A stretch of DNA of 12,082 nucleotides from Euryarchaeota archaeon UBA40 (GCA_002506875.1 DAYJ01000087.1:15107-27188); one strand, 5' to 3'; numbered from the stretch's first letter, positions 1 to 7,602 are shown. Notes: generated from the sequence alone by a model not told the origin. Numbers and translations are program-made.

Positions 1-434
1 TCGTTGAGATCGTTCATCATCGTAGTGAGAAGCCGATGTCTGTGCTTGAGAGAATCGATAATTTGATCGAGAACAGGGGGTACTCTTTGATTCGCCTCAT
101 CACGAAACTTCTGTGCTTCTTGACGTTGATTTTGGAAGGTAGAGAGTTGCTTCCTGAGTGCTCGCTTTTCATCAGAATCTTCGCGCCCTTTCTTGAGGGA
201 TTCACGTAGGCTAGTCACGATTTCAATCAATTGCCTCCGCTCATTCCTGAGTGATTCTGACTGGGCCTCTGTACTCCGAATATCACTCTGTATCTCACGA
301 AGCATCTCTTCGATTCGGTGTAGGGGTAGATTCTCAAGGTCTTTGAATAGGTCTGAGCGCTTCTTGTCGGATCCACTACTGGATCGTCCTCCTCGGCGCT
401 TACCTCGGTTCCCAGAGCGACGTCTATCACTCAT
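1..434 (-). CDS. Arg-rich coiled-coil protein, 3' end missing (possible COG1340-like)
   Basis: This frame is open from an ATG at 434-432 to the left edge, giving 144 visible residues without a stop, so the C-terminus is outside the window. Residues 1-27 are strongly basic (RRR, GKRRGGR, KKR) and Gly/Ser rich. Residues 28-144 are a continuous charged helix of the coiled-coil kind, rich in E, R, Q and L. The ATG shares ATGA with the stop of the upstream gene (4-bp overlap). A GGAGGTGGAGG Shine-Dalgarno stretch lies just upstream at 449-439, so translation is probably coupled. A segment around residues 105-117 (QEAQKFRDEANQR) resembles the matching part of the coiled-coil protein at 5241-6227, hinting at a paralogue. 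The family hallmark segment would lie past the edge. The function is unknown. The basic head suggests binding to nucleic acid or acidic lipid, which is inference. Confidence 0.8.
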   Translation of the reverse strand, partial: MSDRRRSGNRGKRRGGRSSSGSDKKRSDLFKDLENLPLHRIEEMLREIQSDIRSTEAQSESLRNERRQLIEIVTSLRESLKKGREDSDEKRALRKQLSTFQNQRQEAQKFRDEANQRVPPVLDQIIDSLKHRHRLLTTMMNDLN

Positions 435-1288
435 TCTTCCTCCACCTCCTCTGCCTTTTTCCGATTCCGCTTATTCCGTCGTTTACCAGCTGCAGAAATA
501 TTCCCATCTCGAATGCGCTGAGCCTTTTCACCAAGATTGTGGATGTGGAATTTCGGATCCTTAAGCATTGGATTAGGTTCGATTTCTCCGATGCCTTCTT
601 CCTTCCTCCTTGTCCAGTAAGAAATGGCTTGATCGGATTCAGCCATTAGGCGTCCAGCAGCTTCTAATTGGGTCTTGGAATCACGAAGGTCTTTCCGAGT
701 CTGGTTGAATGTCTTCCTCGAAGAAACGGATTTCTCAAGAGTTTGAATCATATCCTGATGGGCTTTATTTCCACTTTGATAGAGGCGTGACATGTCCCTT
801 CGTGCTTGTACATATGCTGCAAGTTCAGGGTTCGCCTGCTTTCTCTCCTCTAGCCAATCGTCGTTTCTACGGATGAGTCGGCGCCGTTCTTCGAGGAGTT
901 TACGCTCCTCTACATGGTCTAGAGCGGATGTTTGGATACGGTCGTCGATTGAGTCCAACTCTGAAAGTAATTTGTCTTTCTTCCAACGTGGGTCTAAACT
1001 CTTCATCTGACCTGTCTTTGCCAACTCCTCCTGGAGTTTCTCTACCTTGATTCGGAGTTCTTTGGCTTCAGAATGGGCCTCATCCCGTTCCATTCTGAAG
1101 CGATTTATCTCATCCATTTTCTTCAGGTACTTTGGCTTGAGTGTATCATATGCGTTCTGCATTTGATCCCGAGTCTCCTCAAGGCCTTGAATCATGTATG
1201 GGAGTTGATCTTTTAGAAGTCGACGCCGTGTCAATAATAGGTCGATGACCCCCTCCGGGGACACATTTACCAGTTCCTCGGCGGACAT
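431..1288 (-). CDS. Coiled-coil protein of the COG1340 type
   Basis: This is a 285-residue, almost wholly helical protein with no membrane segment or signal peptide, so it is probably cytosolic. Heptad-like charged helix runs over roughly residues 25-235. Residues 113-142 (SIDDRIQTSALDHVEERKLL and onward) match the characteristic middle segment of archaeal COG1340 coiled-coil proteins, in which a helix is followed by an IQT-type turn, then S/T-L, then a second Glu/Lys-rich helix. The tail at 262-285 is basic (GKRRNKRNRKK) and ends in acidic EEVEEE. I chose the ATG at 1288 (MSAEELVNV) over the TTG at 1336, because the TTG needs a rare start and adds 16 residues that look unconserved. It is the first gene of a minus-strand pair overlapping the next gene by 4 bp, and it diverges from the gene at 1384. 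COG1340 has no firmly assigned function. SMC-like or scaffold roles are only guesses. Confidence 0.82.
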   Translation of the reverse strand: MSAEELVNVSPEGVIDLLLTRRRLLKDQLPYMIQGLEETRDQMQNAYDTLKPKYLKKMDEINRFRMERDEAHSEAKELRIKVEKLQEELAKTGQMKSLDPRWKKDKLLSELDSIDDRIQTSALDHVEERKLLEERRRLIRRNDDWLEERKQANPELAAYVQARRDMSRLYQSGNKAHQDMIQTLEKSVSSRKTFNQTRKDLRDSKTQLEAAGRLMAESDQAISYWTRRKEEGIGEIEPNPMLKDPKFHIHNLGEKAQRIRDGNISAAGKRRNKRNRKKAEEVEEE

Positions 1289-1383
1289 CTCGATGTCGAC
1301 CAACTGTAAGGGGTGGATAAAGCCAACCGTTGACAATCTTGAATCAGGAACCCCTATGGTTCACGGGCGTGGAGACTGGGTGT

Positions 1384-2928
1384 ATGGGAGCGAAACGTTG
1401 GGTCAATATCGTCCTCATTATTCTCTTTGTTCCCCTTCTTTCTCAATCTGTAAACGCAGATTCAGGTGCATCTCTTTCGATGGCAGGGTCCCGTGGCGCC
1501 ACATTTGTGGGGGATCCTCCGCATGTCGGAGATTCCGTCGATCTATCTGTCCTTGTGCACAATGATGGCGACACAGTTGGTAATGCCTACATGGTTGCAA
1601 TCATCGGAGGTGTCGAGACTACGGGCCCGGTTATTGAAATCGGTCCGGGTTCAAGTCGAGAGGTTTCATCTTCATTCAGCCCCATCACGAATGGAAGTCT
1701 CGATGTAGCGTGGTCCATTGAATCAAATGATTCTGTTATCAGTACGAATCTATCTGGAAATTCGCCTCTTCTCGTTTCACCTGCACAGGAACTAACACTC
1801 TCCGAACCACTCTATACTTGGACCGTTGAGGATGGATTAAGAGTCACATTTGAGACAACCCTCGATTCAGGGAGGAACCGTAGTGTCCTCTTAGTGGTGG
1901 ATGGTACTAAGTCTAGTCAAACGATTCAACTCCAAGAACACGCCCTTATGTTATCTCCAGGGTCTAGGATGCACGAGTTGGTCCTTGGGTCGCCAGATAT
2001 CAGCGGCTTACAGATTGAAGTTCGCCCTGATGGTTGGTCCGCCCCACAGCCGGCGATTGTATCAGTCAGTACATCTGCTCCCGTAATTGATGCGAGTATT
2101 GCCGTGAATGGAGCTACACCTGTCCTCCCTTCTGCAGGAGATGTCGTTGTCATCGGCGTCAAAGTGGATAATACTGGTACTGACGTAATCGCTGATGCTC
2201 GCCTGCGCCTCATTGACGCCGCGACAGGTTATGTTCTTGCAGATCAGATCCTCACCGATATGGGTGGGGGTACATCGAATGAATTTGATGCCACAATATC
2301 GCCTTGGCCAAGTGGGAATCCAGTGGTTATTCGGGCAGTGGTTACCGCAGAAGACCTCTCGATTGAGAATACTCTCTCAATCGAATCTGCAGTAACTGTT
2401 GAGGACGTCGCAGGTATATCGGTCCCTTGGGTCCCGATTGGAGTTGGCATAGTAGTCGGCCTCATTCTATCCTTTGCGGCTCGTTCAGCATTCAAAGAAA
2501 GAAACTCATCTATTGGTATGGATAAGTCATCAAAGCGTGTTGTTGAAAGAAAAGATGTGCCGGATGACGATCGCAAACGCGAGGTTGAGTGCCCTGAATG
2601 CAACCGTTCACTGTTGATCCCGTGGGCCTACGATGGTAGGGCGCGCTGTGCTCCTCCTTGTTCAACAGAATTCACAGTACCTTCTCCCCCTCTCGAAAAT
2701 GCAGTCGAAGAAGTCATGAAGGACGTTTTGACGGAGCCCGAAGATCCGTTAAGCGATGACATTGATTTGATTAAGCAAGATGAACCTGAGAAATTGTTCT
2801 CAATGAGTGCCACCGACCTCTTGGATTGCCCATCTTGTTCCCAGACTCTCAAGGCCGGTCTAGAATTGCGTCCGGTATTGATACGATGTCCTGCATGTAA
2901 GACAGAGTTCGAAGCAAGGGAGGGGTGA
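1384..2928 (+). CDS. Secreted-domain/single-TM protein with two cytosolic zinc ribbons
   Basis: The protein has 514 residues. Residues 1-25 form a signal peptide (KR, then a VNIVLIILFVPLL core, likely cut after SVNA). The exterior part has beta-sandwich segments resembling CARDB domains near 35-112 (GDSVDLSVLVHNDGDTVGNA) and 233-338 (GDVVVIGVKVDNTGTDV), with less typical beta-rich sequence between. A transmembrane helix spans about 348-368 and is followed by basic residues, which puts the rest inside the cell. The cytosolic tail has one zinc ribbon with C403, C406, C422 and C426, an acidic linker, and a second ribbon with C482, C485, C502 and C505. The ATG at 1384 is preferred over the TTG at 1330 because it puts the signal peptide at the N-terminus. 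A metalloregulator gene starts 3 bp after the stop, so the two are probably cotranscribed. The layout suggests a surface receptor or anchor with an internal binding module. The ligand is unknown. Confidence 0.85.
   Translation: MGAKRWVNIVLIILFVPLLSQSVNADSGASLSMAGSRGATFVGDPPHVGDSVDLSVLVHNDGDTVGNAYMVAIIGGVETTGPVIEIGPGSSREVSSSFSPITNGSLDVAWSIESNDSVISTNLSGNSPLLVSPAQELTLSEPLYTWTVEDGLRVTFETTLDSGRNRSVLLVVDGTKSSQTIQLQEHALMLSPGSRMHELVLGSPDISGLQIEVRPDGWSAPQPAIVSVSTSAPVIDASIAVNGATPVLPSAGDVVVIGVKVDNTGTDVIADARLRLIDAATGYVLADQILTDMGGGTSNEFDATISPWPSGNPVVIRAVVTAEDLSIENTLSIESAVTVEDVAGISVPWVPIGVGIVVGLILSFAARSAFKERNSSIGMDKSSKRVVERKDVPDDDRKREVECPECNRSLLIPWAYDGRARCAPPCSTEFTVPSPPLENAVEEVMKDVLTEPEDPLSDDIDLIKQDEPEKLFSMSATDLLDCPSCSQTLKAGLELRPVLIRCPACKTEFEAREG
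2917..2928 (+). promoter_or_regulatory. Ribosome binding site of the DtxR-family gene
   Basis: A purine-rich GGAGGGGTGA stretch overlaps the stop codon of the upstream gene, with GGAGG at 2919-2923, 8 nt before the ATG at 2932. It supports that start and translation from a shared transcript with the upstream gene. Confidence 0.6.
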
Positions 2929-2931
2929 GAG

Positions 2932-3366
2932 ATGGAAGGTGCAACTGAGTTTGAGGAGATGTACATTAAACGCATCTTTGAGGAACATTGTAGGGAACCA
3001 GGTGAGATTGTCCGAACCAGCCAGTTAGCGGAGAGAATGAGTGTCAGCTCAGCTTCCGTAACTGAGATGATTCAACGTCTTGCAGCGAGAGATTTGGTCA
3101 CCTACGTCCCTTACAAGGGCTGTCGCCTTACTCCGAGTGGTTTTCATTATGGGGCTCTCGTCAAGCGCCGTCAACTTTTGATTGAGATTCTCTTACATGA
3201 TGTTCTAAAAATTGAGGAAGGAGTAGAGGAGATTGCATGCAAGATGGAGCATGCGGTCGACGAGGTTGTCGAGCAGGCGCTTGAACAGTTATTCGACTAC
3301 CCCTCAGAGACCTTTGATGGTCGCCGTATCCCAGATGTGGGTCGAGTTAATCCTAGTCAAGATTGA
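2932..3366 (+). CDS. DtxR/IdeR-family metal-dependent transcriptional regulator
   Basis: This 144-residue repressor has an N-terminal winged helix (about 6-72; recognition region SQLAERMSVSSASVTEMIQR, wing YVPYKGCRLTPSG) and a metal-binding dimerization domain (about 73-135). It lacks the C-terminal SH3-like domain of long family members. Primary metal ligands of the DtxR/IdeR iron type are visible: M10 in EEMYIKRIF, and C103, E106 and H107 in ACKMEH. MntR proteins instead have Asp and Glu at the M10 and C103 positions. At the ancillary site, E85 is kept but the two usual histidines (H79 and H98 of DtxR) align with Q81 and E99. The gene lies 3 bp downstream of the zinc-ribbon membrane protein. 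A palindrome resembling the target of this family sits in the ferredoxin promoter at 7934-7955. Family assignment is firm. Iron as the effector is inferred from the ligand set. Confidence 0.92.
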   Translation: MEGATEFEEMYIKRIFEEHCREPGEIVRTSQLAERMSVSSASVTEMIQRLAARDLVTYVPYKGCRLTPSGFHYGALVKRRQLLIEILLHDVLKIEEGVEEIACKMEHAVDEVVEQALEQLFDYPSETFDGRRIPDVGRVNPSQD

Positions 3367-3452
3367 GATTAATGATAGCCCTACAGGCGTCGTTGATTCA
3401 GAGAGGATAGTGCTGAAAACGAAATTGTCTCCTAAACTCCGCACGAATCTTC

Positions 3453-5189
3453 ATGTCCATGAGGCGAACAATGAGTTTCATGACGGACGATGGTACCGAT
3501 GCCTCTTCGGGTGAAGAGTCGGAATCTGAGGCTCCAGTCGAGGATGTTGAATCCGGCGAACTTCCGTCACCCAGTGACCTTGATGCCACGTTCGTGGAGG
3601 GTCAAGAGCAGAAAAGTGAGGGCCATGAAGATGAAGAGGTTGCTTCCTCGGAACCGGTTGGTGATGATTCAGATACTCCGGTGGATATGGTTGCATCGGC
3701 AGAATCGCTCAATCGTTCGATTGAATCTGTCAGATTGGCCGAGATGAAGTGGCTTGCAATCGATGAGAGGTTCCTCTCATCCGGCCTTCGTTTACTCCAC
3801 TTGCTCCCCATTCTTGCTGCATTATTAGTTGCTCTTTCCCGTACTTTCCGAGATCAATCCCCAAATTGGTGGGTTGATTTTGTTCAAGGTGACTCTAGTA
3901 ATATCTGGTCATTTGGTTTGATCCTCACTCTTTTCGGCATCGTTGTATTATGTACCTACTTGATTGCACTCTTTGTGACAATTCGAAGAATTCGTCTTAC
4001 GATACAGAATGTGAAACGTGAATCAGATCTTCAGGAACTTGATGGGCGTGATTTCCGATCAGTTCACGGCCATTCTTCGCTGACATCCAGAATCAACCTC
4101 GTTCTTGGGCAACATGTTTTGACAGCTGCCTTGATTCTGCTTTCTGTGATTCTCATGTTGGCGTCGATTGTTCTCCAAACCGTCAGTAACGATTTGAATA
4201 TCCAGGCTGAATTGATGACAATGGGTGCGGCTGCCCTATTAATCGGGTATGGGATTCACCTTGTGAATTTGAAGGACACATTCAGTACCGTGAAGCCTCA
4301 CGGTCTATTGCGAATTTACGACCCTCCTGTCCACCCTGCTCTTCTTACTCATCCGTTCCGTGATGTCGTAGGTACTCATCTTGACCCCTTACTTGCAGCA
4401 AAAGTATCTGGCTTCATTCATGATTTGGAGGGCAATCTAATAGATGGGACTCAGACGGAAGAAGGTGTCCAAGATCGAGTCCTACACCTCCTCTATCTTG
4501 AGCAACATTGTGGCCTAAAGCGGGCTGATATGAAGGCCGCTTTGGGAGATATTCTCGATGAAGAAGGGGTTTCTAGAGTTCTTAGCGAGGACTGGGATGA
4601 GACTTGGCGCTCTCTCATTACGCATTCTCGTGACCGAATTCGCCCGTATTTCCGCCTCCATGATCGCCTATTGCACAATGCCGTTGACATCAGTGAGGGT
4701 AAGCGCCCTCCAGGTGGGCTTTGGTTCGACATAGATATCGAGAATCTCATTGAGGGAGAGGCGCACTTGTTCACCTTCGTCCATAATGGGACGACAGAAG
4801 AACAGGAACTTGTGGTAAGGATTCAGACACCCGACTTTAGCCCTAAGGAGACGCATTACAGTGTCCGCCTTCCTACAGGGAGTATGGAGACCCTGATGGG
4901 ACTTGAGAGTACGGCTGAAGTTAAATCAGCGATGGGGGAGATGTTCAATGATTCAAAGATCATTTGGCAGACACTAATACCCCGGGCTTCTGGTGAATCT
5001 ACAGTTACAGTACGCTTGGAGGACAAGGATGGCAATCTTCTATCGGGCAAGGTCGCCACCGTTCAGGTACAGCCGGATATGCTCAGGCGTCTACGTTGGT
5101 GGACGGGATTGACCTCGATGTTGACAGGAACCGCTGCTGTGTTGTGGCTTCTGATTCTCCCGATTCTCGGTTTTATTGGTGGATTTTGA
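3453..5189 (+). CDS. Five-TM membrane protein with acidic N-terminus and cytosolic Ig-like domain
   Basis: I do not recognise a named family. The reading frame is 578 residues from the first ATG; ATGs at 3459, 3471 and 3480 are alternatives, and 3471 has GAGG a few bases upstream, so the true protein may be 569-578 residues. Residues 10-95 are acidic, Ser/Glu/Asp rich and probably disordered. Predicted helices lie at about 112-130, 153-175, 222-241, 254-272 and 555-576. The loops after TM2 (RRIR, NVKRE) and before TM5 (LRRLRWW) are basic. The positive-inside rule therefore places the N-terminus, the TM2-TM3 loop and the large 273-550 domain in the cytosol. Residues 435-540 look like a beta-sandwich (LFTFVHNG, VTVRLEDKDGN); residues 285-430 are helical. 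It is flanked by the metalloregulator and a coiled-coil gene on the same strand. It could be a membrane platform for the coiled-coil proteins, but no sequence feature proves this. Confidence 0.75.
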   Translation: MSMRRTMSFMTDDGTDASSGEESESEAPVEDVESGELPSPSDLDATFVEGQEQKSEGHEDEEVASSEPVGDDSDTPVDMVASAESLNRSIESVRLAEMKWLAIDERFLSSGLRLLHLLPILAALLVALSRTFRDQSPNWWVDFVQGDSSNIWSFGLILTLFGIVVLCTYLIALFVTIRRIRLTIQNVKRESDLQELDGRDFRSVHGHSSLTSRINLVLGQHVLTAALILLSVILMLASIVLQTVSNDLNIQAELMTMGAAALLIGYGIHLVNLKDTFSTVKPHGLLRIYDPPVHPALLTHPFRDVVGTHLDPLLAAKVSGFIHDLEGNLIDGTQTEEGVQDRVLHLLYLEQHCGLKRADMKAALGDILDEEGVSRVLSEDWDETWRSLITHSRDRIRPYFRLHDRLLHNAVDISEGKRPPGGLWFDIDIENLIEGEAHLFTFVHNGTTEEQELVVRIQTPDFSPKETHYSVRLPTGSMETLMGLESTAEVKSAMGEMFNDSKIIWQTLIPRASGESTVTVRLEDKDGNLLSGKVATVQVQPDMLRRLRWWTGLTSMLTGTAAVLWLLILPILGFIGGF

Positions 5190-5240
5190 TTCTCAATCTC
5201 ACCCAACGCCTTGAAAACCCCTTGACATGTCGCCGTAGTC

Positions 5241-6227
5241 ATGAGCGCCGAAGAGGATGTTGGAGACGACGACCTACATCAGCGCCTTCATGCGATGGAG
5301 ACAAAACTACGTCGTCTCAAGCAGAGTCGTAATGGACATAGTGACAATGCTCGTTCCTATGCCGCTCAACGGAATGCAATTCAAGCACAAAGGAAGGAGT
5401 TGCAAGCCGATATTGACGAACGCCTTTCTGAGCAGAAGAAGGTCCGTGATAAGGGAAACATTCAGCGCACAAGGCGTGACGGTATCCAAGAACAAATTCG
5501 CATTCTAATTGATCGGTCAAAAGCCGGTCGCAATCATCACAACAAGGCGAAGTCAAAAGTTGTCCAACTTGCCGAGACAGTGGGCGATATTGAGCGTATT
5601 AGCCTTAGGATTGAGACGGATGGAACACTCAGTCTTGAAGCTGAAAACAAGATGGTCAAGAAACTCAAGGATCTTGAGGCGAAGAGGCAGGAACTTCTTC
5701 CGGATGTCGAGGAGGATGCGCGCATTACTGTTGACCTCGAAGATATTGAAGGTTCAATCCAGACATTGCGAGCGGAAGCAGATGCAGCTCACCAGGCATT
5801 TGTAGATGCAATGAACACTGCAGATGAGATGTGGGAGGCCCTAAAGGAACGTTTTGAGGAACGCGATCAGCTTTCAGCTGAAGCGGATCGTCATCATCAG
5901 GCAATGCTTGAGGAGCGTAAGAAGGCTGACGAGTTCCATGAGCAGTTATCTGCATTACTTGACGAGGTCAATGAGATTCGTGATGAATTGAATCAGCAAC
6001 GCCTTGAGGCGGAGAAGTGGATTACAGATCACAACGAGTCAGTTCGAAAAGCACGTAAGACTCCGGATAAAGACAAGGACCTTGCCGAATCACTCACTGA
6101 TATGTTGCTTTCTGGCGGCAGTGTCACTTTGGGTGGCACTCGTCCTGATGAGGGGCAATCCCTCTCTAATCGTGGAAAGAAGCGACGTAGGCGTTCAGCA
6201 GGCGGCGGCCGGCGGACTGGTAACTAA
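5241..6227 (+). CDS. COG1340-type coiled-coil protein with Arg-rich tail
   Basis: The protein has 328 residues, nearly all charged helix from about 12 to 290, with no signal peptide or TM segment. Residues 117-146 (ERISLRIETDGTLSLEAENK and onward) match the helix/IET-turn/LSLEEE-helix segment typical of archaeal COG1340 proteins. The same segment type is seen at 113-142 of the protein encoded at 431-1288, so the two are likely paralogues. The last 60 residues turn glycine rich and end in a strongly basic tail (KKRRRRSAGGGRRTGN), which may contact nucleic acid or membrane. The ATG at 5241 has no clear ribosome binding site, and the 51-bp gap from the membrane-protein gene shows no obvious TATA box. 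The role is unknown. Length and layout fit a rod-like scaffold. Confidence 0.85.
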   Translation: MSAEEDVGDDDLHQRLHAMETKLRRLKQSRNGHSDNARSYAAQRNAIQAQRKELQADIDERLSEQKKVRDKGNIQRTRRDGIQEQIRILIDRSKAGRNHHNKAKSKVVQLAETVGDIERISLRIETDGTLSLEAENKMVKKLKDLEAKRQELLPDVEEDARITVDLEDIEGSIQTLRAEADAAHQAFVDAMNTADEMWEALKERFEERDQLSAEADRHHQAMLEERKKADEFHEQLSALLDEVNEIRDELNQQRLEAEKWITDHNESVRKARKTPDKDKDLAESLTDMLLSGGSVTLGGTRPDEGQSLSNRGKKRRRRSAGGGRRTGN

Positions 6228-6289
6228 CTTTCCATACTCCTTATTTTGAGGTGAATGATGGTTGTCTCAGGATATCCTGTTATGCGTAT

Positions 6290-6298
6290 GCTACAAAT
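6290..6298 (+). promoter_or_regulatory. Weak TATA-like element before the small helical gene
   Basis: The A/T-rich stretch CTACAAATA is centred about 29 bp before the ATG at 6324. If used, transcription would start close to the ATG and give a leaderless mRNA. The match to a TATA box is imperfect. Confidence 0.3.
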
Positions 6299-6323
6299 AG
6301 GGTGATGGGGGGGCGTTGCTTCA

Positions 6324-6560
6324 ATGGCAGCCGATCATGCGGAGCGGAGTTACGACCGTTCTTGGGATGAGATTGAGGATATGCTCGATTTGGCGAATGA
6401 GCGTGCAATTGAGTGGAGATCTTGGTTCGAGGAATGCAAGAATAATGGTGATCGTGAAGGTATGAAGGAGGCCGCACGGAATTACAAAGCGCTGGAAGGC
6501 GTCGTTAAGACGCTTAAGTGGGTACTCGGTGAGAGGGGTGTAGATCATCCCTTGGACTGA
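6324..6560 (+). CDS. Small acidic helical protein of unknown function
   Basis: This 78-residue protein is rich in Glu, Asp, Trp, Arg and Lys with no cysteine pair, signal peptide or TM segment. It looks like two amphipathic helices, about 12-40 (DRSWDEIEDMLDLANERAIE) and 44-70 (REGMKEAARNYKALEGVVKT). It lies 96 bp after the coiled-coil gene on the same strand and could be its partner or carry its own promoter. Its TGA stop ends at 6560 and the stop of the convergent pdxS begins at 6561, so the two genes meet without a gap. Codon use resembles the neighbours, which argues that it is real. I do not recognise a family. Confidence 0.6.
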   Translation: MAADHAERSYDRSWDEIEDMLDLANERAIEWRSWFEECKNNGDREGMKEAARNYKALEGVVKTLKWVLGERGVDHPLD

Positions 6561-7541
6561 TTACCAGCCACGCTTCTCCATATGTACATCCAAGGTCTCA
6601 ATCTCTAGGCCTGGCATCGCTTCGCCAATCATCTGGCAAGCTTCAGCCACCTTTCTTGCGTCTGCATGGTGGTGTGCTGCTAGCACTATGGCTTCTGCAG
6701 TACGTTCAGGATCAGAGGACTTGAAGATCCCAGAACCTACGAAGATCCCATCCATGCCATGGCGCATCATCAGTGCCGCATCGGCGGGAGTCGCAATCCC
6801 TCCTGCGGAGAAGGTCACGACAGGTAAGCGCTGATTTCGAGCAATCAACTCCAGTACATGATCAACTTCCGCCTTGACTTCATCAAAGGTTCCAAAGGGT
6901 GTATTTCCAAGAGTTAAGTCATGTATAAACGAATTCTTCTCTATTCGATGAAACGGCTGCATAATCGCTTCAGAAACTGCCTCAATCGAACCTGGTTCAC
7001 GTGAGATATGGGCCATTTCAGCATTCAGTAAGCGTGCATGCTGTACGGCAGATACGACATTCCCAGTGCCAGCTTCGCCTTTGGTACGCATCATAGCAGC
7101 CCCTTCGACGATGCGACGCACAGCTTCTCCCATGTTTGTACAACCGCAGACAAATGGGACTGTGAAGTCGCTCTTTGGAATGTGAAAGAAAGGATCCGCA
7201 GGAGTGAGTACCTCGGATTCATCAATCATGTCGACACCGAGACTTTCCAGCACTCGTGCTTCATCTTCATGGCCAATACGCGCCTTCGCCATTACAGGAA
7301 TCGAAGTTGTCTCGATAATCTCCTGAATCATATCCGGATGGCTCATGCGTGCAACTCCTCCTGTTGCTCGAATGTCAGCCGGAACGCGCTCAAGTGCCAT
7401 CACTGCGGTTGCACCTGCCGCTTCTGCGATGTGAGCCTCTTCTGGTGTGACGACATCCATGATGACGCCTCCTTCCTGCATTTGGGCGAACCCTCGTTTG
7501 ATGAGTTCGGTTCCATGGGTGAGTGTTGAGATGTCGACCAT
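6561..7541 (-). CDS. pdxS: Pyridoxal 5'-phosphate synthase subunit PdxS
   Basis: PdxS condenses ribose 5-phosphate, glyceraldehyde 3-phosphate and ammonia into pyridoxal 5'-phosphate in the DXP-independent vitamin B6 pathway; ammonia comes from the glutaminase PdxT. The 326-residue protein has the full TIM-barrel signature: D29 in VIMDVVTPEEA, catalytic K86 in VMAKARIGH, second lysine K154 in MRTKGEAGTG, and the phosphate loops FSAGGIATPADAALMM and GIFVGSGIFKSSDP. It is about 30 residues longer than bacterial enzymes; the extra sequence lies between NAEM and LPVVTFSAGG, where archaeal homologues also carry an insertion. The ATG at 7541 is chosen over the in-frame GTG at 7559 because AGAGGG (7553-7548) sits 6 nt upstream and the protein then begins in the usual way. 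No pdxT lies next to it in this window. Confidence 0.97.
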   Translation of the reverse strand: MVDISTLTHGTELIKRGFAQMQEGGVIMDVVTPEEAHIAEAAGATAVMALERVPADIRATGGVARMSHPDMIQEIIETTSIPVMAKARIGHEDEARVLESLGVDMIDESEVLTPADPFFHIPKSDFTVPFVCGCTNMGEAVRRIVEGAAMMRTKGEAGTGNVVSAVQHARLLNAEMAHISREPGSIEAVSEAIMQPFHRIEKNSFIHDLTLGNTPFGTFDEVKAEVDHVLELIARNQRLPVVTFSAGGIATPADAALMMRHGMDGIFVGSGIFKSSDPERTAEAIVLAAHHHADARKVAEACQMIGEAMPGLEIETLDVHMEKRGW

Positions 7542-7547
7542 GTGGAA

Positions 7548-7602
7548 CCCTCTAGTCACCTAATGATGAATGTTGAGTTCACTCCATAGAGTGATATTAT
7601 CG
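7548..7602 (-). promoter_or_regulatory. pdxS promoter and ribosome binding site
   Basis: Reading the minus strand, an A/T-rich CGATAATATC element (about 7602-7593) is a candidate TATA box. A start some 26 nt downstream would leave a leader of about 30 nt containing AGAGGG at 7553-7548, 6 nt before the ATG. An inverted repeat (TCACTC/GAGTGA, 7579-7594) lies between the TATA element and the expected start. Confidence 0.45.

Noticed and set aside
227..430. 67-residue minus-strand ORF near the left edge
   Set aside because: It is a shadow of the open coiled-coil frame 434-1, which has a strong ribosome binding site, continuous helix-like sequence and an ATGA overlap with its upstream gene.
1330..1383. 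TTG-started N-terminal extension of the zinc-ribbon protein, and the opposing TTG start at 1336
   Set aside because: Both need rare TTG starts and would make the divergent genes overlap. ATG starts at 1384 and 1288 give a clean signal peptide and a normal divergent promoter gap.
5592..5616. TTAGCCTTAGG inside the coiled-coil gene as a second DtxR-type site
   Set aside because: It is a direct rather than inverted arrangement within coding sequence and lacks a palindromic partner.
7038..7529. 163-residue plus-strand ORF inside pdxS
   Set aside because: It is entirely antisense to the well-conserved PdxS protein. Its Cys/His/Ser-rich composition is typical of a shadow frame.
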